A stretch of DNA of 64,000 bases. It comes from Epiperipatus broadwayi. Lineage: Eukaryota > Onychophora > Udeonychophora > Euonychophora > Peripatidae. The notes under the pieces are model-generated. The model was not told the DNA's origin. It saw only the letters and a program-made list of their open reading frames with translations, and did not search any database. A program made the translations under genes and the position numbers. The stretch covers positions 1 through 64,000 of the forward strand of contig JAQFVV010001026.1 of assembly GCA_028023455.1 (NCBI GenBank), read 5' to 3'. Positions 11,821-25,794 of this stretch are shown here, in pieces; positions within the stretch are counted from its first letter, which is position 1; every line of letters starts with the position of its first letter.

Positions 11821-11989
11821 TTCAGGATTATCAAAATTTAAAAATATTACAAAAGCATGAAGCTAAGCTTAAAATAATTATAGATTTATTAGAGGACCCA
11901 GTTAGGTTAGCGAAAAATAATAATTTTACAATCAGAATTAGGGAAGGATATAAAATACATAATGATATTTTTATGAAGAAATTAAGAAA

Positions 11990-12993
11990 GGGGGAATGAG
12001 ACTTCATGGAGGGTTATAATTCCTAGTGTTTTAATTAATAAGCTTATTTACTATGTCCACTGTAGTTATGGTCATTATGGAATACAAAAGATTGAGCCCA
12101 TCATTAGACAATTCTTTTGGTTCAATAAAATCCATGAAGCTATTACAAATAACTTAAGGGAATGTGACATATGTATCAGACTAAATTTAGCAATAGATCC
12201 TATGTGGGTGCTTTACAGCCTATTTTGCCTAATGAGCCTATTTCTATGGTCCTCTTCCACCCTTCAATAAACAAAAATTTATTTTAGTCATGAATGACTT
12301 ATTTACTAAATTTGTATCAGCATATGCAGTGCCAAAGTCAGATGCCAAAAGTGTAATTAAATGCCTAAAAAGTTTTCAAATACCTTTAGTAGGTAAACCA
12401 GTTATAATTCTTTCTGATCATGTGACCGCCTTTATATCAGATACGTGGAAAAGATGGGGTCAGTGGAATAATGTCAAACAACTAATCCATGTGAATGGAT
12501 TATGAGGGAATTAGGGAGATTGTTTAGAGTTTATGTTAAGCAGGATCATAGACAATGGGTTCATAAATTACCACAGGTTGAACATTATATCAATACTACC
12601 ATTAATGAGTCCACCTAATTTTCTCTTATCAGACTATTATGGAATATCAGAACCTTTGCTTATTAAAACTCCGTTGCCTGCTATTGTAGAAAATTTTGAT
12701 TTAGGTAATGATCGAACCGTAGCTCGTGTTAATATGAGAAAAATGGGTAAAAATGCACTCAATGATGTAAGGCTGGTCTTCATCCATTTAAAATTAATGA
12801 TTATATCATGATTAGGACACTGCATGTCAGTGATCTCCAGAAAAATTTGTTTAGAAAATTCCTTGAGTTGTATGAAGGGCCTTATCAAATAATAAAACAG
12901 GTAGGAGAGAATGCTTTTCTAGTGTCTAAACCTGAAGGAATGAGAGGTATCTACAATGCCAGAAGTTTAATACCTTATTCCAAGAACATTTAA
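11990..12993 (+). pseudogene. Ty3/gypsy integrase (frameshifted)
   Basis: An HHCC zinc-binding module is readable at about 12040-12185 (YYVHCSYGHYGIQKI, then CDIC). The catalytic core is in the 12290-12505 frame, with the first Asp in VMNDLFTKFVSAYAV and the second in IILSDHVTAF. The region of the third acidic residue is disrupted by a frameshift near 12500. The segment RLFRVYVKQDHRQWVHKLPQ follows in another frame. A C-terminal GPY/F-like module (LYEGPYQIIKQVGENAFLVS) sits in 12808-12993. The protein would insert the cDNA into host DNA. At least three frame changes make it inactive. Confidence 0.85.
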
Positions 12994-13138
12994 ATTTTGT
13001 AAAGCTAGTATATTAGTTAATAATGCAAGTTAGAGACAATGTTTGTCAAACATAGCTATTAATTATTAGTTAGTAATAAAAAGAGCATATATGTTTAAAT
13101 TATAATTAGTGTTATTTTTATATTATTTTTTTCTCTAA

Positions 13139-13150
13139 TGGGGAAAAAAT
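13139..13150 (+). other. Candidate polypurine tract
   Basis: TGGGGAAAAAAT lies about 145 bases after the integrase stop and is followed by TTGTACC. In LTR-retrotransposons a purine run directly precedes the 3' LTR, which starts with TG. The assignment is weak because no matching 5' LTR was found. Confidence 0.3.
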
Positions 13151-14802
13151 TGTACCTAACTGAGGTATCACTTAGTTCCAAGAGGTAATCAAGGTTATCT
13201 TAGCTTAACCTTTTGTTTAAAAATTCGGATTTGAAAAAAAAATGATAAAAATGGAAATTAACTCAGTTAATTATTAAAATAGAATAATCTAAATATTTTA
13301 ATAATGTCAGTTAGTTTGATAAGGGATGTTAAGTAATAATTTTTACATAAGCAAATGTTAAAAAATAATTGTGAATTGATAAATAGTATTAAATGTATTG
13401 TAAAATAACTACTGTATAATCCATTTGAATGTCTAAAGAATAATAGTTAGATATTATAAATAAGTTGGAATAAGTAAGTAATAAATTTAAAAAAAATAAT
13501 ATGTAAGTTTTTATTAAAAAAAAAGAATATTTGTTATTAGTTTTGTAGTTTAACATTCCAGTTATAAAAATTATTTAGATTAAATATTCATTAACATTCT
13601 ATTGTTGTAATTTTAAAAATAGTTTTAAACAATTAATCCAAGGCCAGACGTATGTGAGAATGTGCATGCATTGACATGGAAACATACGAATAAAAAAGTA
13701 ATTTAATTCCAATATTGTTTAAAATAAATAAATAAAACAAATGTGTGGATAAAATTATTTCAATGAAATATTTATGGGTTTAATAAAGAGTATAACTTTA
13801 AATTTTATATTTATTACTATTGTATTGTATAAAATATCATTAAAAAAATTATTGCACAATATTTGTTAATAATAAAATTTTGACTTTGCAGCTGAAGGTC
13901 ACTTGGTATGGGAAAATTATATTGATTATGTCAGTAGATTGATTCCACAGCTGGGTTGTCAGAATATTAAAATTTAATAAAAAATAGTTTTTATTGGTTT
14001 TAAAATGAATTGTAGGTGGATGAAAAATTGTGAGATAAAACGGAGATCGAGGTGTCATTCATGGGCTGAATTTGTTTTGATTTAACTAGTGTTGGATCTT
14101 AAAATTTTGTTAATGAAAAGTAATTTTATAAAACGTTATATTTTCTAAAAAAAAATAAAAGTATATTTAAAATAATATTTAAAATCGTCTTGTAATGAAG
14201 AAGGGCTAAAAGAAAGGTAATCCGTTTTTCTGACAATTTGAATTTCAGTCGAGGCATAGAAATTATAGTAAAAAAAATGACTAGAATAACTAAAGCATCT
14301 CACATACTAAATGACTTTAACTTGTTTATTTTTCTGTACTTGGAAGTAAGTTTAAGGAATGAACTATTAATCATTTCCATAGATAAACATTTAGTTGTAT
14401 TAAACTATCTTGAAAGTAAAATGCTAATTATTTTTCCTGCTAGATTAAAAGTATACATGAAAAAAAGAAAAAAGAGAATTTTTTTAAAAAAAGTTAAAAA
14501 GAACATTATAAAGAAGCTGCTACATTTGATTACATTGAAACTATAAAGAATGATTTTTTTTTAAAAAAAGGAAAAGTTATTACTTATATCTTGACATATA
14601 TGAAAACAATTTGTTTAGCTAAATGCAAACAGATTATATATACATTTTAAAGGATAATTCTTATTTACACAGGAAGAAAGGACATGTATTAGGAAATAAA
14701 ACTTTAAATCAATTTATAAGGATTAATAATGAATTTATAGTTATTGGTCCATTATAAATGGCCATACTTGTCGGTATTTAAAAATAACTTTATTGCATTA
14801 AA
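13151..14802. other. Region after the gypsy element, possible 3' LTR remnant, no gene
   Basis: AT-rich DNA in which 14238-14546 and 14744-14968 are open but lysine/leucine-rich and without motifs. If the polypurine tract is right, part of this is 3' LTR. Confidence 0.3.
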
Positions 14803-15940
14803 TATAGCATATAAATGGAGAAATGTCTTGAACAGTAAAAAAAAAATTTCTACTCTCATATTTAAAAGTAAGCAAAGGAAATTAAGTTTAAAAAAAATAC
14901 GTCTTGGAATATTATTAGGAAAAGTACTTAAAAAAAACAACTATATTTCAAAAGGAGTGTTTTCGTAAAAGAGGATAAAGAAATTCAGATAAAGAAATAT
15001 ATATTATTATTATTATATGCAATTTTGAACTCGGGATCCTATAAATAAATTAAAGTGTGTTCAGCTGAAGAATTTATTTTGTTTCATGCCGGCTTAATCT
15101 TATTATTTAAATTTTTTTAAAATTGTCTTAAAAAAAGTATTATTAAGGAACTATTGAACATTTTCATTTGGAAATGATTGCCATGTATATAGATGTATTA
15201 ATTGATGCTTCGAATTTAGATAGATATCTTAACCTGGATAAATTGTCTACACATTATAAAATGGAAAAATCATCATGGAGCCGAAATATGAACTTGAATT
15301 AATGTATTATTATTATTATTTTTTTATGGTCTGCTCTATTGGTTTTAAAAAAAAATGAAACCATAAAAATATTTATGCTATTAATTTTGTATGTAACACT
15401 TTTTGCATAAATATACAGGTAAACTACGCTTATAATTTTAAAACAAAATAGGTTTACTTGAATGAGCAAATGTTTCTTGTCATTCTTAAGTAGATTAAGT
15501 TTATTTATCAAGCCTTACACTAGCTAGTTTTTATTTAATAATTTTATTACAGAGTTTTAAATATCACAGTCTTATTTTCATATAAATGGGATGTTTTACT
15601 CAATTTTTATTTTAAATTTACAAAAGAAGTTTATCAGAGAATATCCATTCATTTGTTTTATGAATGTTATATTAATAATAATTACAAATATTTTATATTC
15701 ATCGAGAAGTAAATATTTTTGCATTTAATTTACAATTTTAAAAGTCCACTAGTCACTATATTGTAGCATTTAATATTTTGTTATGTGTGCATTGTGCCTT
15801 GCCTAGAATTTTATATGCATTTAAGTTTAAAGTATTTTCTACAGTAGTCATTTGACACATAGTTTGCTTTGTTGGTTCGAACATTGGATATATGTTTTGT
15901 ATTTTATAAATTTCTTGGAAATAACTTAGTTAATTTAAGT
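14803..15940. repeat. 1.14-kb direct repeat, copy 1
   Basis: It starts at TATAGCATATAAATGGAG and ends at TTAGTTAATTTAAGT. It matches 18839-19973 almost base for base, with scattered substitutions and small homopolymer length changes. The flanks on both sides differ. The ends lack TG...CA, so it is not an obvious LTR pair. Copy 2 retains a 79-codon frame (19204-19443); copy 1 has a stop in the same frame. Confidence 0.93.
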
Positions 15941-18235
15941 GAAGTATATATCTTGCTATTAGTTAGAATTTGTTAGCCTCAAGAGATAGGCTTAGTTTAT
16001 AATTTTTGAATATGCCTTATGGAGTAGAGAAAATCCCCCATCCTTATTGTATTGTATTTCCATGATTTGATAGTGCTTGTCCCCAAAAAGAGGGTATTTT
16101 ATTGTATTTTTCAGTGAAGATGATCACATTTATAAGCATTGGAAATCCCATGAGAGGATTGTGCTTTTCGGGTGGGTGTTTTTGTTCCCAGATGTTTTGT
16201 AGATGAATTCCAGACATCTTTGTTTCTGCCTCAAAGTTAGATATTTTTGGAAACCACCATATTCTTTCCCAGATCTGAGGAGCCTAGTATCTTTATATTT
16301 TTCGCCTATCATTCATGATGACTTAATGCTAATGTCACCATAGTAGGTGATGTTGCATTTATTTTAGATTTGTGATGACAAGATATGCTTGTTTGAGGAA
16401 ATGTATTTCTTCAGGTAGTTGTAGCTAGTTTAAGGCTCATAGGTATATCAATGTTTGAATTGTGTTGCTATGATAGTTTTATCATGCACAAGATAACCAA
16501 CAATAAGTTATATTTATTTTGAAGTATATTAAACATGCATATGGTATAAGTGGCAATTGACACATAATAATTTAATATTTTTATCCAGAATTTTGCCGCT
16601 GGATTTGTAAGTCTGTTACATCATTATCTTTAGAACATTGAGGGAATAATTTTATGTGGACTAAAGTTATTAAAAAAAGTATAACTGATCTCTGATGAAT
16701 GATTGTCCCATACACTTAAGTTAGTTTAATTTTAGTATTAGCTTAATCTGATTTAAAGATATATCTAGCTGTGATATTAGTTATATCCATGAAACTAGTG
16801 CTGATATTTTTAAAAAGTATTGTTGAATATGCTTACTCCAACTTAGCATTTGTTAAGTTGAGAGGTATAAAATTAAGCTTAGGGTTTTCAATATAAACAT
16901 AGTTCTGTGTGTTATTCTGATTAGTAGATGACACAATAATGTTATTAATTAGTCTAATAAAGAAGAATAGTAGTGTGCTTATTAAGTACATATGATAATT
17001 AAAGTTTAAAATATTTTTTTTAGAAAAATATAATTATTAAAGGAAAGTAACAGTGAATAACCTTGGTCTGTTATTAAGGGTATTAGTGTAAATTAAATAA
17101 AACTGTTAAGAGTCCAAATAATTATATAAAATCTTAGTGCGGTATTGGCACTGTTTGTATTCTACTACATTTATAAACATTTCTTCTCATTATTAATAAA
17201 TCAAATTATTATTATTTCAAAAGTTTTGTTTGTTTGTTTTACTTTTATATGAAATATATTATTGTCTTGGGTTCCAAGTTCACAAAATCTTAAAATTTTA
17301 AAGTTATTGAATCTTCAATTCAGACATTCACAAGAATATTCTAAGTTAATTAAATATAGTTGATATTGTCTTGAAAATTATAAAACTATGTTAAAGTAAA
17401 TGATTCTCACATTGAATCATAAATACAGATAATTGCATTATAGCAGATATATAATTAAATATTTAGTTAAAAGTTTATTTTTTAAATTATCAGTATATCT
17501 TTCAGACTAAAGATTATGCAATATATCAGATTAACAATATTAGTACTTTAGAAAAATATTTTAATTAATATTATTTTAAAAGCTGCACTTTGTCTTATAT
17601 TACTGTACATCATCTATCATCATCTTAAATATTTAAAGAATTCGAATTCATTTGGATTTGAGGTCTTTAGTGGTTGTCTGTGAGTATGGAAAAAAATTAA
17701 AAGTACCCTTGCTCTTTTCTCTGCTCAAGTAATATCTTAGATAATAGGCCATTATTAGTTAAATTTAAATTGATTCATTAAATTTTGTGAATTAATATTT
17801 GTTTTGTTTATTATTTTAAGGTTGAACATATTATAATTATTTTATGGTCAGCTAAGATGTCATTTATTTATTAATCACAGTAATTCTTTATTAGGCAACT
17901 TAACTGAAATTTTAATTTTATACAAGTGTTAGTTTTAAAATCCCTGAGGTTATTTACTCTTATTGTTTAGTAAATATAATTTTGTAAGATAATATTTTAA
18001 AGCAAAGCACCATAGGTCTTATTCTGAGAGTGTCTAATCTATTGGTATGACTAATATGGTAAGCATTGATTAGTGATTTTAGATAATCTTTTGTATGGTT
18101 TATTAAAATATCAATATGCTGTAGTAGCTATAGTTCATCAGTATTGGATTTGACTTTCATTTAATTATACATCTCTGGATCATCATCTCTTTTCTTTAAA
18201 TTTATTGTAACCCCACTGAGCCGAGTCATTTAGAG
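15941..18235. other. DNA between the two 1.14-kb repeats, no gene recognised
   Basis: AT-rich DNA. A minus-strand frame at 16130-16312 has a protein-like charged composition (RLLRSGKEYGGFQKYLTLRQ), but no family, splice site or neighbour supports it. Confidence 0.3.
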
Positions 18236-18830
18236 TCTCTCATTTCAATTTTATTCCATTTCTTTTCGTGTTATTTCTTTCTATCATCTCATTTCATTTC
18301 TCTCTCCTTTATTCTATCTTCTTATATCTCTCTTCCATATCTTTCTATCATCTCAGCCATTTAAAACATTTGTTAAGAGTTTCTTCTATCATCTCATTTC
18401 TTTCTTCTTTCTTCCATCTTCTTCTTACATCTCTCTATTTCATATCTTTCCCATCATCTCATTTCTTCTCTCTCTCCATTATATATATCATTTCTATTAC
18501 ATTTTCCCCATTTTTTCCTCTCATTTCTTTTCCATCATTTATTATTTTTATCATTATCATTACCTTCATTTCATTATTATTATTAATTGTTATCTCTTCC
18601 TCTTTCTTTTCCCCCTCTCTCATTTCTTTATTAAAATTATCTCTTTCTCTTTCTCACACACCCCTCTTATTCTAGTAGGCTACAATTAGCATTTTCTCTT
18701 ATTCTATCTCTCTTTCTTTTTCTCCATTTCTCTTTCTTACCCCTCTCTCATTTTATTATTAGCATTATTTCTTTTTATTTCTCTCTCTTTTCTCTTTCTC
18801 AAACCCCCATCTCATTCTTTCAGGTTACAA
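18236..18830. repeat. About 600-bp pyrimidine-rich tract (CT/CTTT/CAT motifs)
   Basis: The plus strand is dominated by TCTTTC, TCTCTC and ATCTCATTTC motifs, with purines largely limited to isolated A. The 18268-18675 open frame (Ser/Phe/Leu only) is a composition artefact. The tract ends within 10 bases of the start of repeat copy 2. Confidence 0.9.
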
Positions 18831-18838
18831 TTGGAGCC

Positions 18839-19973
18839 TATAGCATATAAATGGAGAAATGTCTTGAACAGTAAAAAAAAAATTTCTACTCTCATATTTA
18901 AAAGTAAGCAAAGGAAATTAAGTTTAAAAAAAAATACGTCTTGGAATATTATTAGGAAAAGTACTTAAAAAACAACTATATTTCAAATGGAGCGTTTTCC
19001 TAAAAGAGGATAAAGAAATTCAGATAAAGAAATATATATTGTTATTATTATATGCAATTTTGAACTTGGGATCCTATAAATAAATTAAATTGTGTTCAGC
19101 TGAAGAATTTATTTTGTTTCATGCCGGCTTAATCTTATTATTTACATTTTTTTTAAAATTGTTTAAAAAAAAGTATTATTAAGGAACTATTGAATATTTT
19201 CGTTTGGAAATGATTGCCATGTATATAGATGTATTAATTGAAGCTTTGAATTTAGATAGATATCTTAACCTGGATAAATTGTCTACACATTATAAAATGG
19301 AAAAATCATCACGGAGCCAAAATATGAACTTGAATTACTGTATTATTATTATTTTTTATGGTCTGCTTCATTGGTTTAAAAAAAAAAATGAAACCATAAA
19401 AATATTTATGTTATTAAATTTTTATGTAACACTTTTTGCATAAATATACAGGTAAACTACACTTATAATTTTAAAATGAAATAGGTTTATTTGAGTGAGC
19501 AAATGTTTCTTGTCATTCTTAAGTAGATTTAGTTTATTTATCAAGCATTACACTAGCTAGTTTCTATTTAATAATTTTATTATAGAGTTTTAAATATCAC
19601 AGTCTTATTTTCATATAAATGGGATGTTTTACTCAATTTTTATTTTAAATTTACTAAAGAAGTTTATCAAAGAATATCCATTCATTTGTTTTATGAATGT
19701 TCTATTAATAATAATTACAAATATTTTATATTCATCGGGAAGTAAATATTCTTGCATTTAATTTACAATTTTAAAAGTCCACTAGTCACTATATTTTAGC
19801 ATTTAATATTTTGTTATGTGTGCATTGTGCCTTGCCTAGAATTTTATATTCATTTAAGTTTAAAGTATTTTTTACTGTAGTCAGTTGACACATAGTTTGC
19901 TTTGTTGGTTCGAACATTGGATATACGTTTTGTATTTTATAAATTTCTTGGAAATAACTTAGTTAATTTAAGT
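18839..19973. repeat. 1.14-kb direct repeat, copy 2
   Basis: Partner of 14803-15940 in the same orientation, 4036 bases downstream. It includes the open frame 19204-19443 (MEMIAMYIDVLIEALNLDRY at its start), which has no recognised function and is probably not coding. Confidence 0.93.
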
Positions 19974-22269
19974 TTGGTGAAAAATATTAATAATCTTAAT
20001 CAACATAATTCACCAAACACATTACTCTGTTTTATTTAAGCTAAAACTGAAAGGAGGCAGCAAATTGCACAATATTAAATGATGCAGATCCTTGCTAGGA
20101 AGTTCCTTATTTAGGAGTTCTAGAACTGCATGAGGGAAACATTGCACATGAGATGAATTTAATAAATTAGCAAATTTGATATTCCTAATTCAAAGATAAA
20201 AGAAATAAAAGAGATTATAGTGAATAGTGGAAATGGAACACTAAGATGGAGATATGACACATTTTAATATCAGAAAGCCCCAGTTTATAAAAATATATCT
20301 TGAGGGAATTGAACCAGTTGTTCCAAATTTATATCAGTATTAATCATATAAAAGTGAACCAAGAAAAATCGGTGGTGAATTATATCAATGGTACTAGGAA
20401 TAAGTCAATAGGATTCATAACTTGTACTTTCAAAACATAGTTTCACATTTCTAAAAATGCCTTTACCAGTAATTACTGAAAATATCAATATAAATCAAAA
20501 CAAAGAAAAAACCCTATACCAATATAATTATAAAAGCAAGAAAAGAATTGAAAGATGAGTACCATTAATATGTTTATCATACTTACGATATTGAAAAAGC
20601 TTGTACAACTGTAATTTTTCCTTTCCAGTTTTATTAAAACTCTAATTAATACTATACTCAAACCTCAGATATTATTTTTAACTTAAACGTGAGAACTAAA
20701 AAATTCAAATTAACTAAAAAATTCAAATTTATATTTTAATTTGATTTTTTTTGATTAGTATATATTTTTAAAATTGCAAATGAAACCACAGATATAAAAA
20801 ATATAGATGTGGGATGAATATTATGATGCTTATTTTTTGTATATCTATAATAATTCTTTTTCTTTTTTTTTTGATTCATCTATGTTCTGAAGTTAAATAC
20901 TCTGCTTAAAAATGTCTGGTTTGCTTAATTTTGATATTTTTCAATAATTATGATTTCTTCACCCAAGTATATGATTGTGATATAATTTTTAACAAAATTG
21001 TCATCCATAATTGGAGAACTATTTGTCTCATTCTTTCAGTTCCGAAACCGCAATTTCAATACCTGTTTTCATGTAGAGAACTTCTATATATATAGTGACA
21101 GTATAATGTCTTATAAATTAGTATCCACCTGATTAATATTATACTGTATTTTCAATAACTAATATTATATCAATCTTTATAATATAAGCATCATGCCACC
21201 CATATACATTTATTTATTTATACTATTATATAAAAATGATTTTATTTATTAAGCAAATTGTAGCTTTATAAGGATATGTATGTACATAATACAAACCAAA
21301 AATCTTCAAATATCCCAGGAATCATTTTGTATCAATAATATTTACTGTGTAAATCTCTCTCTCACACACACACACAATAAATATGTGTTCATGCAAAACT
21401 ATAAATAAAAGATATTATTATCAGTTGATATCCCCAATCTTTAGAAATATTCCAACAAATTTAAGCTTGAAACTTCAAATTGTTTTAAAATATTATTGGA
21501 CTTCATTAATAAATCAGATTTGGACTAAATGAATTCCAAGATACTTGATATTCTATAGCGAAACTGCAAACTACAGTGCATCAAAGTACGTTATCAATTA
21601 TATGCTATCCAATTAAAAAATATAAACAAACAAATATTTAAATAAATAAAAAAAAATATTAATATTCATAAATTTAAATACATTTTATGATACACGAGCA
21701 ACAATTTTTTCATCTCCCAGTGCTGTACATGACCACATTTAAATAAAATAATTAAGATTTGCAAATATATTTTACAATATATCTTGAAATACAATATATG
21801 ATCATATTTATTAATATTTCTTCAGATTATATTGAAAGCGTGTATATTTTATTCTTCCTTTGTTATTCTTTTTGAATTTGATGTTCAGTATTTTATGTAA
21901 TAAAATATTTTGTAAGCATACTGCTAAAAGTTTTACAAAATTTTAGAGCATAATAAAAGTTGATATTGACATAAAAACATCAAAATAGTTAGATTCTATT
22001 TTCTTGATAACAAGATCACTACTACATTTCTATAAAAGAAAAAAAGTTATTAAAAAAAATAATATTGCTCAGAGTCAGACATTTCATTAATTATTTTAAA
22101 AATAAAAATACAATACAATTAGATTTTTTTTTAATGTTTCAGTGAATAAATGAGTGAACACATTCTTAGTAAAATATATGCAAAGGTTGTCACTCAATTT
22201 ATTATTAATAATTATATTATTTTAAAATTTTGTTTAGATTATAATCTTAATTTATATATGCCTATTATA
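19974..22269. other. Intergenic, no gene recognised
   Basis: AT-rich DNA with a short CA run (about 21361-21376). Nothing with codon structure or repeat homology elsewhere in the window was seen. Confidence 0.4.
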
Positions 22270-23200
22270 TATATAAAATAGTGTATTGTATATGATGGAC
22301 CTCCCAAAAATAACCACAATTTTGAAATAAAAAATTGTGTATTTATTTTTAGGTATTGTTCATTTAATGCAATGCACTGGTCTAAACATGTTTTTCATTT
22401 TTCAAAGTCATCTGGAAACTCTTCAAAAAAGATGCCTTTTAATGCCATCATTTTTTTCATTATTTCTAATTCCCAAAAAAAAAAAAAATAAATAAAAATT
22501 GAGGCATTTTTCATTTGAGAGAATAAAGAGAAGTCACATGGATATTGACAAAATATGGCCGATGTATAAGTTGGATCACATTGAATTTAATTAAAAATTG
22601 TTTCATACTCAAGGCTCATGATATCATGGTGAAGAGCCACAAAATGAGAGTTTACATTTTACCACACCACATAAAAGTTCACAAAATGTGACGTTTACCT
22701 TTTACCGCATCAAGCAAATTTCAGAACTTGTAGGTTTTAAATGCCTGATCATTACGAATGAATTCTGGGTGAACAATGACATTTGTACTGAAAAATAATA
22801 ATAATAAAAATCAGTATTGTCTTGACATTGGACTTCACTCAGCATTGCTTTGTTGAGATGTAGTGAATTTGACACTTCCATTAAATCACATGTAAATTTG
22901 TTTTTCCCAGAGCAACTTGGTTGTAAACTGTTTCAAGCATTATTAACTGTCTTCCCCCCCCCCATAAAAAAAAAAACAATTTCACATTGTTTAAACTTTT
23001 CAACCATTATAAAAATTGACAAATACACGAAACGCACTTTACAAAAAAATATGCTATGTGTGGCCACAGTTTCATATGTTGACATTATTTGGCAGATTCA
23101 TGCAGAAAAGTCCCTTCAACACAGGTATCTAGAAGCAGAAGCACATACTACAATAGATATGGCTACCAGAGAATGATTCCGATTATTTTTGGGTATGCTC
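22270..23200. other. Possible degraded transposon, family unresolved
   Basis: GC is slightly raised, and the minus strand has broken peptide-like stretches (for example FEEFPDDFEK then CIALNEQYLK). These faintly resemble the end of a mariner-type transposase. The plus-strand frame 22850-23176 has no motif. The assignment is a guess. Confidence 0.2.
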
Positions 23201-23450
23201 TTGTATAAGTGTATATTGAAAAATACTGTACTTTTGCAAATCAATAAGCAATATGTATTCTAATCAAAGTTTATCAACAGATGTGAAGTGAGCTTGGAAC
23301 AAAATATAGCATTGTTTGCAGCTCCACTATATTAAGAATTTCCAGATGAATAGCTAATAACAATAAAAAAAATAGAAATTTACTAACAAATTTTCAACTG
23401 AGTCAGGACAATATATTAAAAAATGAATATAAAAATTAAAACAAAAAGAT

Positions 23451-24800
23451 CCATTTAGAAGAATCAAATATCTAGAATTTTGTAAAAATGCTATGAAAAA
23501 AGAAAAGTTAATGATAATATAAGGAAATATAACTAAGAAATGGCAAGAAGTTATTTCAGCAATAAGAGGGAAACATATTACTAAAAGGAAGATCAATCTC
23601 ATGAAGTGAAAAATTATATAATAATAAAAAAACACACAAAATAGTACCTATAACTACATCTTTTGAAATGCCAAAAATTTTAAATAAAGAGATAGACATG
23701 CAATCAAAAATAGAGAAACTCCAGGAAATGACAGAATTACTGCAGACTTCTTAAATTAAGCAAGTAAAGAAACAAACGTTTTTGGCAAAAATGTATGTCA
23801 AATGTCTAAATGATAAAGATATACATGATTGGGAAACTGCAACAGTAATATTCAACTTTTAAAAAAGATTGGAAAAAAAATTAGAAATTACTTTCATATT
23901 GGTTATTTATCAGTTCTATACCAAGACTTTTTTAAAATCATTACAATTCATTTACAAAAAACTTTGGACTCATATCAATGAAAGAAAGACTGGATTCACA
24001 AATGATTTTAGCACAGTAGATAACAAACAAATATTAAGAGAAGTTATAGAAAGAGTTAATAAATATGAATTGCTATTATACACAATTTGTAGACTACAAA
24101 AAGACATTTGACTCTATAAACAATTACAAGGTGATTAAAGTGTTAACTATTTAAATATAGAACCAAGATAATAATTATAAAACGTCAACAGTAATTAGAT
24201 TACATGCTGATAGTAAAATGATTAAGATTCATTAGATTATACAAAAGAGAAACTTTATCTTAATTTTATGGAAAGCATTTGTGAATAAAAATAGAAAAGG
24301 AAGGAAATAGAAATAAATGGATCATATTTATCTAGATTTTGCAATTGACTTGGCTGTTTTTTGCAAATAATGCTTTAGAATTTTCAGGAAATATTATGAA
24401 AATAAAAAATTAGAATTAAAAATATATTCTAAAACGATTAAAATATAATTCAAGGACTTTTTAAGTAAGAAAATAAAGATTGATAATAATCCAGTAGAAA
24501 AGGTTAGGGAATTAAAAACATTTTGATTAAACCATTAATAGATAAAAACTAATTGATAAAACTGATAATAGAATTAAATTGTATGGAATATTTTTATGCC
24601 AATGTATTTGAAAAGATTTTTTAACATGTATTTTATCTATTTTTACATATGTATCTGGTATGGAAAGAAATTTATTTTAGGAGTTGCAAAAAGGAATTGA
24701 AAATGAAATACATAGGTAGGAGAACAAACAAGTGCTATTGACATCATTGAAAAAACAAAACACTAAAATGAAGATCGCCAGGCATATTGCCAGAAGAGAT
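23451..24800 (+). pseudogene. Non-LTR retrotransposon remnant, RT region (LINE A)
   Basis: Broken plus-strand frames follow the order of an endonuclease-RT LINE. The linker comes first (RIKYLEF...). The RT start follows, with DWETATVIFNF and a degraded fingers block (23869-24111: TGFTNDFSTVDNKQILREVI). An FAN-type degraded catalytic stretch lies near 24340-24380, then NNPVEKVRELK, and the C-terminal HIARRDEVKF near 24785-24815. Its architecture matches LINE C at 46540-54670. Many stops are present. The clade (RTE-, CR1- or Jockey-like) cannot be fixed by eye. Confidence 0.75.
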
Positions 24801-24864
24801 GAAGTTAAATTTTAAGCAGATTTTTTAATATATGAAAAAAAAAAGTAAGAATATTAAATTATTT

Positions 24865-25110
24865 AACAATGATCCATTTAAAAGAATCAAATATCTAGAA
24901 TTTTGCAAAATGTTATGAAAAAAGGAAAGTGAATGATAATGTAAGGAAATATAACTATGAAATGACAAGGGGAGTTATAGAAAAGAACAGAAACAATCAA
25001 AGTATAACATAAAATCTTGGTATTGAAAGAAAAGATATTTCAGCAATACATGGGGAAAAACATGTTACTAAAAGGAGTCAGAAAAAAAATATATTTCATG
25101 AGAAACTTAT
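24865..25110 (+). pseudogene. Second LINE linker fragment of the same family
   Basis: It repeats the sequence of 23451-23610 (AAGAATCAAATATCTAGAAT shared) in the same orientation, directly after LINE A. It is a separate, short, truncated copy or a tandem piece. Confidence 0.7.
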
Positions 25111-25794
25111 ACTAGTAACTTCTTATAATAATCTTTATATATGAGAATTATTTAGCAACAATATAGAATTTATCTCACAAAATACCTTTTTTTTTTCAAG
25201 AATGTCCATACTTCAATATACTCTTTATATCTCAAGATGCCATTCTTAATTCAGAGATTTATATATAAGTACCATACTCTCTTGTAACAAGATTATAACC
25301 TTTTCATCTACATCTACAAGGAGTTACATTAAATCTTTCATATTTATTTAATAAATGTTTGAAACACATATATAAAATGCTCTCTTATATGAAAATACAT
25401 AAAATTATTACATATACTCTATTAATGCTCTCAAAGTAAAATAAATAAATGGCATAGTCAAGTAATAACATCACTTAGCCATTTTAGCATATATTATAGA
25501 AAATTATTAAATCTCAAACATATAATGCCTAAAGAATTTACCCAATTTTATTTCAAATACTTCTATTGATATAAAATAAATGTGTGGGTTGTTACTGATA
25601 AATATTTTAAAGCAAATAATTATAAGAACATTTTATTTATTGTCCTATCCTCATTATATTCATGGATAAAATAGCTTATCTTTCTATGACTATATATAAG
25701 CAAATCAATATGTTTCTTATTTAATATTATATACTATTTATATTTATGGTAAAAAAATAGTAGAACAATTGAATTTTTCTTAAAACGTATTTTT

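Noticed and set aside
18268-18675. 135-codon plus-strand open frame
   Set aside because: It contains almost only Ser, Phe, Leu, Ile and His and lies wholly in the pyrimidine tract; it is open by composition.
14803-19973. LTR pair of a retroelement spanning 14.8-20.0 kb
   Set aside because: The two copies lack TG...CA ends, a primer-binding site, a polypurine tract, target duplications and any coding sequence between them.
22850-23176. 108-codon plus-strand frame as a gene
   Set aside because: There is no motif, it contains homopolymer-derived Pro and Lys runs, and no splice or neighbour supports it.
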